12,514 nt of DNA from Bacteroidales bacterium UBA6117 (GTDB lineage Bacteria; Bacteroidota; Bacteroidia; Bacteroidales; VadinHA17). How positions within the stretch are numbered: position 1 is the first letter of the stretch; each line of letters opens with the position of its first letter. The notes below the pieces were generated by a model. That model worked only from the letters and a program-made list of their open reading frames with translations. It ran no database searches and was not told the DNA's origin. The stretch lies in contig DIWB01000056.1 of assembly GCA_002428385.1 (NCBI GenBank), positions 18,401-30,914 on the forward strand, given 5' to 3'. Below are positions 6,673 through 12,514 of this stretch, piece after piece. The position numbers and the translations under genes were made by a program.

Positions 6673-8526
6673 ATGAAGAACGAAAAGTTTATTCGCAATT
6701 CAGAGCTTGTGTTTTCCGGGATCTTCTTCGCCGGGATATTTGTGTTTTTCTTGTTCTTCTACAACAGCCACCTTCATTTCGCGGAACAGTTTCAGCTCTT
6801 CCTGCTGACAGGTGATTTTTTTACTTCCAGGATTGCATCTCCCGGAGGTTTCAATGGCTGGCTGGGAGATTTTCTTACACAATTTTACTACCTGTCTTTT
6901 GCCGGGCCTCTTATCATCGTTGGATTGCTACTTGTACTGCAACTGGTAATAAAAAGGATGCTGGCTTTCATTAATCCCGATCCAAAGCTGTTCCCTGTAA
7001 GTTTTCTGACTTCGCTTCTTGCCGGAATGATCCTATGCAACGAATTCTATCCGCTTTCTTCGATTACCGGTTTCCTGATTGCAATGATTGCAGGCCTGAT
7101 ATATATGAGGATCGCCGGTCAGACGCGGAGATATGTTGCCGGTCTTGTATTTATCCCGCTTGTCTACTGGCTTGCCGGAGGGTCGTACCTGAGCCTTCTC
7201 CTTGTCATCTTTGTTTATGAATTTTTGGTGTGGAGAAGGTCAGGGAAGGACGAAGAAGTAAGCAAAGCCGGCAACAGGACTTTCAGCCGGTGGCTGTATT
7301 TCCCGGCCCTGATCATCCTTTCAGCCGGCATTCCCTTTCTGGTACGGCAGTTTCTTATCCAGCAGCCGATCATGCTGACTTACATCACGGAGTTCTATTA
7401 TAATCTTCGAACCACTTTGCCAAGCGCTGTCTTTCTGCTTTTCATTCTGCCGCCTGTACTGATGATCATTGTAAAGCTGGCTGTCATAAGGGAAAAGCAT
7501 ACCAGGCCGGCCATTGCCGTCCAGGCTGGATTGTTTGCCCTGCTGGCCTTCTTTGGCTTCAGGAGCTTTGCCAATTTTGAAGCCGAACAGATAATGACCT
7601 ACGACTACCTTGTGAGGAATGAAAGGTGGAAGGATGTGATTAAATATGCCGAAAAAAAGCCTCCCAAAAACTACCTGTCGCTTTCAATGCTAAACCTGTC
7701 GCTTGCAAAAACGGGCGAGCTTGGGAACAGCATGTTCAAATACGACCAGCATGGCGTTAACGGACTTTTCCTTGCATTCAACAGGGAATACGTTACTGCC
7801 CTGATGGGAAGCGAGATCCTTTATCATCTGAGCCTTACCAACGCCTGCCAGGAATATGCCTTCGAAAGCATGCAGACCATCCCCGACATGGGGCAGTCGG
7901 CAAGGGTGATTAAACGTCTGGCCGAGACGAACCTGATAAACGGGCAGTACAAGGTATCTGAGAAATACCTCGGACTTCTGGAGAATACACTTTTTTACAG
8001 GAAGTGGGCGAAGACTTCGATGACTTATCTCGGTGATGAGGGAAAAATAAACAGTCATCCCGACTGGGGAGAAAAGCGGAAATTCAGGGTGAGGGGCGAC
8101 TATTTCTTTCATATAAAGAATATTGAGGCGGTCCTTAACAGGATGGTTAAGGAGAATCCGGACAACAGGGTGGCTTTCGAATACCTGATGGCCTTTTACA
8201 TGATAAACAAGGATCTGCGGAATTTCGTCAACCTGATCCCTGCTATGGAGAAGATGCAGTACAAGACCGTTCCGGCATCCTACCAGGAGGCTATCATGTA
8301 CATAATCGGCCTTAACAGCGCGGATCCGGCAAGCAATGCCCCTTCTTATATAAGCAGTGAAACGAAGGCCAGGATGAAGGCATATGCCGACATATATACA
8401 TCCAGGCCCGATGCAGAGTCGAGGTTGGCGGATAGATTTGGCGCCACTTACTGGTATTACCTGCATTTCGGCGATGCAGAGCTGAGCCAGGTGGAGGAGA
8501 CCAGGGATAACACAGGATCAACATGA
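6673..8526 (+). CDS. DUF6057-like multi-pass membrane protein, module B (complete)
   Basis: The 617-residue protein has about nine predicted membrane segments (roughly residues 13-31, 75-95, 107-126, 130-147, 153-170, 172-187, 206-228, 251-273, 280-299). These are followed by a ~315-residue soluble, helix-rich C-terminal half starting near FEAEQIMTYDYL. A conserved polar loop lies between the first two segments (FNGWLGDFLTQFYY). The soluble half shares blocks with the module A copy: LSLAKTGELG, KRLAETNLINGQYKVSEKYL, LENTLFYRKWAK, NPDNRVAFEYLMAFY, which look like TPR-type repeats. Known family function: none; DUF6057 from memory. The stop overlaps the next ATG by four bases (ATGA), so this protein and the lipoprotein at 8523 are almost certainly made together and probably interact across the inner membrane. 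Confidence 0.83.
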   Translation: MKNEKFIRNSELVFSGIFFAGIFVFFLFFYNSHLHFAEQFQLFLLTGDFFTSRIASPGGFNGWLGDFLTQFYYLSFAGPLIIVGLLLVLQLVIKRMLAFINPDPKLFPVSFLTSLLAGMILCNEFYPLSSITGFLIAMIAGLIYMRIAGQTRRYVAGLVFIPLVYWLAGGSYLSLLLVIFVYEFLVWRRSGKDEEVSKAGNRTFSRWLYFPALIILSAGIPFLVRQFLIQQPIMLTYITEFYYNLRTTLPSAVFLLFILPPVLMIIVKLAVIREKHTRPAIAVQAGLFALLAFFGFRSFANFEAEQIMTYDYLVRNERWKDVIKYAEKKPPKNYLSLSMLNLSLAKTGELGNSMFKYDQHGVNGLFLAFNREYVTALMGSEILYHLSLTNACQEYAFESMQTIPDMGQSARVIKRLAETNLINGQYKVSEKYLGLLENTLFYRKWAKTSMTYLGDEGKINSHPDWGEKRKFRVRGDYFFHIKNIEAVLNRMVKENPDNRVAFEYLMAFYMINKDLRNFVNLIPAMEKMQYKTVPASYQEAIMYIIGLNSADPASNAPSYISSETKARMKAYADIYTSRPDAESRLADRFGATYWYYLHFGDAELSQVEETRDNTGST

Positions 8527-9992
8527 CAAATTCATTAAAATATATTCTTTTGTTTTCGGCGCTTCTGCTGGCCGCATCATGCGGAACAGGATGGAAGGAT
8601 GCGGAGGAAACCGGTTCGAAGCCGGTTATTTTTCCCGACTATTGCGATGTTGTGATTCCTTCAGGAATCGCTCCGCTCAATTTCAGGATCGAAGATGATC
8701 CCGGCAGGTCGGTTGCGATAATAGAAGGCCCTTCAGAAACGCTTAAAATCAAGGGGAAGGGAGAAATCCTTATCCCCGCGGCCGGATGGGAAAAACTTCT
8801 TGAAAACAGTCGGGGCGGCAATCTAAAGGTGACAATATATTCTTCAAATAAAAGCGGCTGGAAGAAATACGAGCCTTTTTTCATTCATGTAAGCACTGAT
8901 CCTGTTGATCCATGGATAGTTTACAGACTGATAGCCCCGGGTTATGAGACCTGGAGCGAAATGGGGATATATCAGCGGGAGCTTTCTTCCTTTAAACAGG
9001 GAACCATAATCGACAATCGTCTTCTGCCGGGGGCCTGCATGAATTGCCACTCATTCCAGGCCAACAGTCCCGATAAGATGATGTTCCACCTCAGGGGCAA
9101 CGTTGGAGGCACCATGCTTGTTAGGGATGGTGAGGCAGTGAAGCTCAATACAAAGGCCGGCGAAACAATCTCCAATTGTGTTTATCCTTACTGGCATCCT
9201 TCGGAGGATTATATTGCATATTCGGTAAATAATATCCAGCAGGTTTTCCATTCGGTTAGCGACAAGAGGATTGAGGTGTTCGACTCAAAATCGGATATTG
9301 TCGTATATGATATAAAAAACAACAGGCTGATATCCACAAGCAGGCTGATGACTGAAGAGAGCTTCGAGACTTTCCCCTGCTTCTCGCCCGATGGCAGGAA
9401 ACTGTATTTCTGCAGCGCCAGGAAGGGAAAGCAGCCCGAAGAATATGACAGAATTAAATACAGTCTCTGCAGCATTGGTTTTGATCCTGCAACAGGCCGC
9501 TTCGGTGAAAAGATCGATACATTGGTGAGTGCAGAGCGTACAGGCAGAAGCGTTTCATTTCCGAGGATATCCCCTGACGGATCCACACTTGTATTCACCC
9601 TGTCTGATTATGGAAATTTTTCGATATGGCACAGGGAGGCCGACCTTTACCGGCTCGATATGAAGACTGGAAATTATCATCCCGTTGATGTGGTTAACAG
9701 TCCTGAGACTGAGAGTTATCATTCGTGGTCATCCAACTCGCGATGGATGATATTCAGCAGTCGCAGGGTTGACGGTTTGTATACCCGTCCCTTCATTGCC
9801 CACATGGATGAAGACGGAACATTCAGCAAGCCTTTCATGTTGCCTCAGAAGGATCCTGGTTTCTACGATTCATGCCTCAGATCGTTCAATATTCCTGAAT
9901 TTGTAACCGGCAAGGTAGTTCCCGATGGGCGGGCTATGCTGAAAATAATTGGTTCTCCGGCAAAAGATGTTAATTTTGCCCTTTCAGATTGA
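8523..9992 (+). CDS. TolB-like PD40 beta-propeller lipoprotein with CXXCH heme-c motif, module B
   Basis: The 489-residue lipoprotein has a signal ending LLLAASC (Cys20). Its layout matches the protein at 3964-5430 almost residue for residue: N-terminal domain with IAPLNF and YRLIAPGYETWSE, CMNCH at 172-176, FHLR His189, GGTM Met198, then four PD40 repeats (WHPSEDYIAYS, PCFSPDGRKLYFCSA, RISPDGSTLVFTL, SWSSNSRWMIFSS). Conservation of the heme motif plus the later His and Met in two diverged copies argues that heme binding is real and not a chance CXXCH. It lies on the periplasmic face of a membrane. The chorismatase-like gene starts six bases after its stop, so the operon continues. Confidence 0.86.
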   Translation: MTNSLKYILLFSALLLAASCGTGWKDAEETGSKPVIFPDYCDVVIPSGIAPLNFRIEDDPGRSVAIIEGPSETLKIKGKGEILIPAAGWEKLLENSRGGNLKVTIYSSNKSGWKKYEPFFIHVSTDPVDPWIVYRLIAPGYETWSEMGIYQRELSSFKQGTIIDNRLLPGACMNCHSFQANSPDKMMFHLRGNVGGTMLVRDGEAVKLNTKAGETISNCVYPYWHPSEDYIAYSVNNIQQVFHSVSDKRIEVFDSKSDIVVYDIKNNRLISTSRLMTEESFETFPCFSPDGRKLYFCSARKGKQPEEYDRIKYSLCSIGFDPATGRFGEKIDTLVSAERTGRSVSFPRISPDGSTLVFTLSDYGNFSIWHREADLYRLDMKTGNYHPVDVVNSPETESYHSWSSNSRWMIFSSRRVDGLYTRPFIAHMDEDGTFSKPFMLPQKDPGFYDSCLRSFNIPEFVTGKVVPDGRAMLKIIGSPAKDVNFALSD

Positions 9993-9998
9993 ATTTTT

Positions 9999-11141
9999 AT
10001 GGTGAAGGAATACAGGATATACACTCCTGCAGTGAAAGGAAGTGTTGAGAATGAATGGGAGCAGTGCAGGAAGGAGATTTCAGTTGATATTTCAGAAGGC
10101 TTAAGGCCGGTTAAGCTGAATATTTTTATAAGCGTTCCCGATTATTCAGCTTATGCTGAGAAAAAACAATTCATTTCAAGATCGGTCATTGCCGGGTTCA
10201 GCGATCACTGCCCTGCATTCAATGTTTCAATCCATCCTCCTCAAGAACCATTTCGTGTGGCTGTTGAGGCCCTTTTCTCGGCCGGAAGCAGGTCTGGTAT
10301 CACTACACGATTCCTTGGCGAATTCCCTTATGTCGTCATCGAATCAGACAATGGCAAGGAAGTTTGGTCAGCGGGACTGGGAAGGGATCGGTACGCGGAT
10401 GATACCAGGAAGGGGGCAGAAGCGGCTTTCGACATAATGGGAGAGATACTTGAAAGGGAAAATCTAACTTTCAACAATATAGTACGGCAGTGGAATTTTA
10501 TAGGGGATATTCTCGGGATAAAAAATGGATTCCAGAATTATCAGATATTCAATGAAGTAAGGACTGAATACTACAATAAATACAGAACAATACACGGATT
10601 CCCGGCAGCAACCGGTGTCGGTATGAAATATGGCGGTGTCTTTTTCGATTTCTGTGCCATCAGATCGGATGAAACGGTCAGGATAACGCCGGTCAGTAAT
10701 CCGAGCCAGGTGAATGCCTGGGAGTACGGTCAGGAGGTGCTTAAGGGACAGCCCCTTGGCATGAGCTCTGCAAAGAATCCCCCGCAGTTTGAAAGGGGGC
10801 TCCTGGTAGTAAATAACGCTGTCAGCACTCTTTTCGTTTCTGGAACGGCGTCAATAATCGGTCAGGATACGATAGGCAGGGGCGATGTTGCCGAACAGAC
10901 CATGGTAACCATTGAAAACATCAGGAAGGTTGCTGACAGGGTGCGTATCAGTTCACTCACCGGAAAGGATGAGCCCGGCAGGTTCTCGCTCCTGCGTGTC
11001 TATATTAGGCGGCAGGAAGATTTCGGCGTGGTCAGGGAGATCTGTAACGATCAGTTCAAAGGGTCGCCGATAGTGTTCATAGAAGCCGATATTTGCAGGG
11101 ATGATCTGCTTACAGAGATTGAGGCAGAACTGTCGGTATAA
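9999..11141 (+). CDS. Chorismatase-like YjgF/RidA-fold enzyme (FkbO/Hyg5/XanB2 class)
   Basis: The 380-residue cytoplasmic protein has no signal peptide or membrane segment. Its C-terminal half carries hallmarks of chorismatases: a WNFIGDI segment followed by an Arg-Tyr-Tyr region (VRTEYYNKY), FPAATGVGM at ~201-209, SGTASIIGQDT from ~281, GDVAEQTMVTIENIRKV resembling the RidA helix, and a terminal EADICRDDLLTEIEAE with D364, R367, E373 and E375. Family members hydrolyse or eliminate chorismate to dihydroxycyclohexadienoate, 3-hydroxybenzoate or 4-hydroxybenzoate. Which product forms depends on active-site residues I cannot assign with certainty. The ATG at 9999 is 6 bases after the lipoprotein stop, giving a three-gene operon with 6673-9992. 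It could be a divergent, repurposed member; the fold assignment is firmer than the reaction. Confidence 0.75.
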   Translation: MVKEYRIYTPAVKGSVENEWEQCRKEISVDISEGLRPVKLNIFISVPDYSAYAEKKQFISRSVIAGFSDHCPAFNVSIHPPQEPFRVAVEALFSAGSRSGITTRFLGEFPYVVIESDNGKEVWSAGLGRDRYADDTRKGAEAAFDIMGEILERENLTFNNIVRQWNFIGDILGIKNGFQNYQIFNEVRTEYYNKYRTIHGFPAATGVGMKYGGVFFDFCAIRSDETVRITPVSNPSQVNAWEYGQEVLKGQPLGMSSAKNPPQFERGLLVVNNAVSTLFVSGTASIIGQDTIGRGDVAEQTMVTIENIRKVADRVRISSLTGKDEPGRFSLLRVYIRRQEDFGVVREICNDQFKGSPIVFIEADICRDDLLTEIEAELSV

Positions 11142-11144
11142 ATT

Positions 11145-11164
11145 CTCAGGAAATCCTTCCTGAG
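11145..11164. terminator. Hairpin after the chorismatase-like gene (possible terminator)
   Basis: CTCAGGAA-ATCC-TTCCTGAG is a perfect 8-bp stem with a four-base loop, three bases after the stop at 11139-11141. There is no T-run on the + strand after it, so intrinsic termination would be weak. It also falls inside the transposase-derived fragment on the other strand, so the stem may be a chance product of that coding sequence. Confidence 0.35.
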
Positions 11165-11222
11165 TAACCAGCAACCCTATCACAATCTGCGGTTGCTGTG
11201 ATTTGTTGTCTTTACTATAAAG
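11146..11222 (-). pseudogene. Fragment resembling an IS1634-type (DDE) transposase
   Basis: Read on the reverse strand, this stretch encodes YSKDNKSQQPQIVIGLLV followed by TQEGFP. It matches the characteristic GYSKD-(H/N)RP..PQ-(I/V)(I/V)GL(L/V)V...EGFP block around the first catalytic Asp of IS1634/IS4-type transposases. It is in frame with, and directly fused to, the YLG of the IS91 transposase at 11223 and above. It is unlike the IS91 sequence that should follow (YLGRYTHRVAISN). Only about 25 codons survive, ending beside the chorismatase-like stop codon. The family call is from memory of the motif. Confidence 0.5.
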
Positions 11223-11778
11223 ACCGAGATACTCTATTACCTTGCCGGCATCGTTCAAAGCAGGTTTGGCAAATACATTCCATTTGCTTTTGTATATCAT
11301 CTTCCTGAGAGACTCAACACCCGTGTTCTCATCCGTTCCAGGGAGTACAAGTTTGTCTGCATGCCTGTAGATTGCGCTTGCAAAAAATCCCCTGAACAGT
11401 GATGAAAGAACCTTAACCGGGGCAAAGTATTTTTCATTGGTTTTTCTCCATTCCATCATATCATTGTCAATGCCTCCGGCAGGCACCAGAAGGTGTACAT
11501 GCGGCTGGTAGGTAAGAGCCTGCCCCCATGTATGCAGTATCGCAACACAGCCGGTTTCGGCCCCAAGAAAACGGGGATTCTCTCCCGCTTTGAATATGGA
11601 TTGCCCTGCAGACTGCATAAGTATCTCATAACATAATGCCTGGTTGACATAAAACAGTTTATGCAACAATGACGGAACAGTAAAAACGATATGAAAATAT
11701 CTCACAGGCATCAGCCTGGACTTGAGTTTGTCTGCCCACAAAACCTGTTTGAGATACTGGCATTTGGGACAATGCCTG
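11223..11778 (-). pseudogene. IS91-family Y2/HUH transposase, truncated at both ends
   Basis: The reverse strand encodes the middle of an IS91-type rolling-circle transposase. It begins with the last part of the zinc-binding domain (RHCPKCQ at ~11778-11758, only one of the usual Cys clusters), then VRYFHIVFTVPSLLH, HTWGQALTYQPHVHLLVPAGG with the metal-binding HUH motif at 11493-11501, and KVIEYLG at the Tyr-motif region. It stops matching there and continues as a different transposase fragment. An intact protein would have ~100 more residues at the N-terminus and more at the C-terminus. The N-terminal loss coincides with the loss of the recombinase C-terminus upstream, indicating a single internal deletion. 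Not expected to be active. Confidence 0.8.
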
Positions 11779-12421
11779 CTCTTTCACATGCATTACTGAA
11801 AACCTTCTGGATCGTTGTTTTGGCTATAGGTTGTCCTTTCTTCTGGCCTTCAAAAAGATATTTAGCAGGCCTATATGCCTTCCAGTACATCCGTAACATG
11901 GTCAGGACACTGTCTGAAAAAAGCGTGTACCTGTACTTTTTGCCCTTACCAAGAATTCTTATTTGCTTCCGATCGGAATCAATGTCCTGTGGCTGTAAAT
12001 TCACAACCTCAGAAATCCTGAGTCCTGCAGAGTAAGTGATGGACAGAATAGACCGGTGTTTCAGATTCCTTGTGGTTTCTATCAGTGATTTGACTTCTTC
12101 CTTCGAAAGAACAACCGGAAGGTTTTTAACACCCCTTGGCCGGTCTGATCCTGATGGATTCCCATGGTTTTCCCAAAACATCCCGGTGAAGGATTTTGAC
12201 AGCGCTTATAACCTGATTGACATACGAAACAGATACTTTCTTCTGTTCAATGGAGTAGTAAAGGAAATCCTTAATCTGACCGATCGAGATCTCATCGACA
12301 GGCAAATCGTGATACTGCTCAAGGCAATTCAGCATGCGAAGGTAGGTGTCGATGCTCTTCGGACTGTGGTTGCGGGTCTGCATCTCCCTCAAAACCAATT
12401 CTTCTAACGATTTTTTTTCAT
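11766..12421 (-). pseudogene. Tyrosine recombinase of the IS91-type element, frameshifted and truncated
   Basis: The reverse strand encodes a phage-integrase-type recombinase. It has a SAM-like N-terminal domain (REMQTRNHSPKSIDTYLRML ... VSYVNQVISAVKILHRDVLGKP) and a catalytic domain with box I arginine (YSAGLRISEVVNL) and the beta-hairpin lysine (LGKGKKYRYTLF). The two parts are in different frames, with a one-base shift at about 12136-12150 after KPWESIRI and before RGVKNLPVVLSKEEV. Box II (H-x-x-R), the second His and the nucleophile Tyr are missing: the match ends at NACERAGI, where IS91 transposase sequence begins in another frame. At the 5' end the natural ATG (12421) is one base out of phase because the following A-run has eight As; nine would read MKKKSLEELVLREM. 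Bacteroidota IS91-type elements often pair such a recombinase with the transposase. Confidence 0.78.
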
Positions 12422-12425
12422 GATA

Positions 12426-12449
12426 GTATGATTAAATTAATAATCATAC
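12426..12449. repeat. Perfect 9-bp inverted repeat upstream of the recombinase
   Basis: GTATGATTA-AATTAA-TAATCATAC is a perfect palindrome with a six-base spacer. It lies 5-28 bases upstream of the recombinase ATG, where it could be an operator covering the promoter, or a recombination or terminal structure of the element. Confidence 0.6.
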
Positions 12450-12476
12450 AAATTAGGGAAATTTTCATCCCGCATC

Positions 12477-12514
12477 TGCCGCCATCTGGCGGTTTAGTTC
12501 AACGTTCGGCGGTA
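12477..12514. repeat. Nested inverted repeats at the right edge (element end or attC-like)
   Basis: CCGCCA-TC-TGGCGG at 12479-12492 is a perfect 6-bp inverted repeat. TGCCGCC at 12477-12483 also pairs, with one mismatch, with GGCGGTA at 12508-12514. The segment between contains TTCAACGTTC, which includes the palindrome AACGTT. IS91-type elements end in hairpin-bearing sequences, and integron attC sites end in AACGTT-like boxes; neither definition is fully met. The window stops here, so the structure may continue. Confidence 0.4.

Noticed and set aside
7690..8466. Long open frame on the reverse strand inside the module B membrane-protein gene
   Set aside because: It is antisense to a clearly conserved gene shared with the module A paralogue; it has no recognisable domain and no independent start signals.
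10779..10803. CCCCC/GGGGG hairpin inside the chorismatase-like gene
   Set aside because: It arises from codons for a conserved-looking NPPQFERGLL stretch; nothing indicates a regulatory role.
10953..11141. Extension of the reverse-strand transposase frame into the chorismatase-like gene
   Set aside because: The + strand encodes the conserved C-terminal motif EADICRDDLL here, so the reverse-strand reading past 11141 is accidental.
12477..12514. Definite integron attC site
   Set aside because: The right-hand box reads GTTCGGC, not GTTRRRY, and no matching RYYYAAC box is present on the left side within the window; kept only as a possibility.

Overview
The window reads as chromosomal DNA of a Bacteroidota member, most likely a free-living or sediment-type Bacteroidales/Marinilabiliales relative. 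This rests on family content (DUF6057-like membrane proteins paired with TolB-like PD40 lipoproteins, a SusE-era style GH9 hydrolase, an antitoxin-first HicBA pair, and an IS91-type transposase with a partner tyrosine recombinase), on weak Shine-Dalgarno sequences, and on TAnnTTTG promoter elements at 5796-5803 and 6640-6647. The species cannot be named from the sequence.

Layout. (1) 1-5430, + strand, tightly packed: the C-terminal three quarters of a DUF6057-like membrane protein (cut by the window edge), a secreted GH9 glycoside hydrolase, and a TolB-like beta-propeller lipoprotein carrying a CXXCH heme-c motif. (2) 5431-6672, an accessory gap: an unassigned open frame, a promoter with inverted repeats, a REP-like hairpin, hicB-hicA, and a start-less winged-helix remnant. 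(3) 6673-11141, + strand: a second, intact DUF6057-like protein, a second CXXCH/PD40 lipoprotein (4-base overlap), and a chorismatase-like (FkbO/Hyg5/XanB2 class) YjgF-fold enzyme 6 bases further on. (4) 11142-12514, mostly - strand: wreckage of mobile elements, namely a tyrosine recombinase with two frame disruptions and no C-terminal catalytic box, fused by deletion to an IS91 Y2/HUH transposase without most of its zinc-binding domain, which in turn runs into a short piece that looks like an IS1634-type DDE transposase. Palindromic sequences follow at the right edge.

How the genes may work together. The two membrane-protein + lipoprotein pairs are paralogous modules in tandem. The membrane subunits share a multi-pass N-terminal half and a helical repeat-like soluble C-terminal half. 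The lipoproteins share signal peptide II, the N-terminal domain, CXXCH with a conserved downstream His and Met, and four PD40 repeats. Module A has gained (or module B has lost) a GH9 gene between the two partners; module B is followed by a chorismate-processing enzyme. The inference is an envelope complex that couples a c-type heme propeller to a dedicated inner-membrane partner, with glycan- or aromatic-related accessory enzymes. No function has been shown for it here, and it is the best candidate in this window for an undescribed system.
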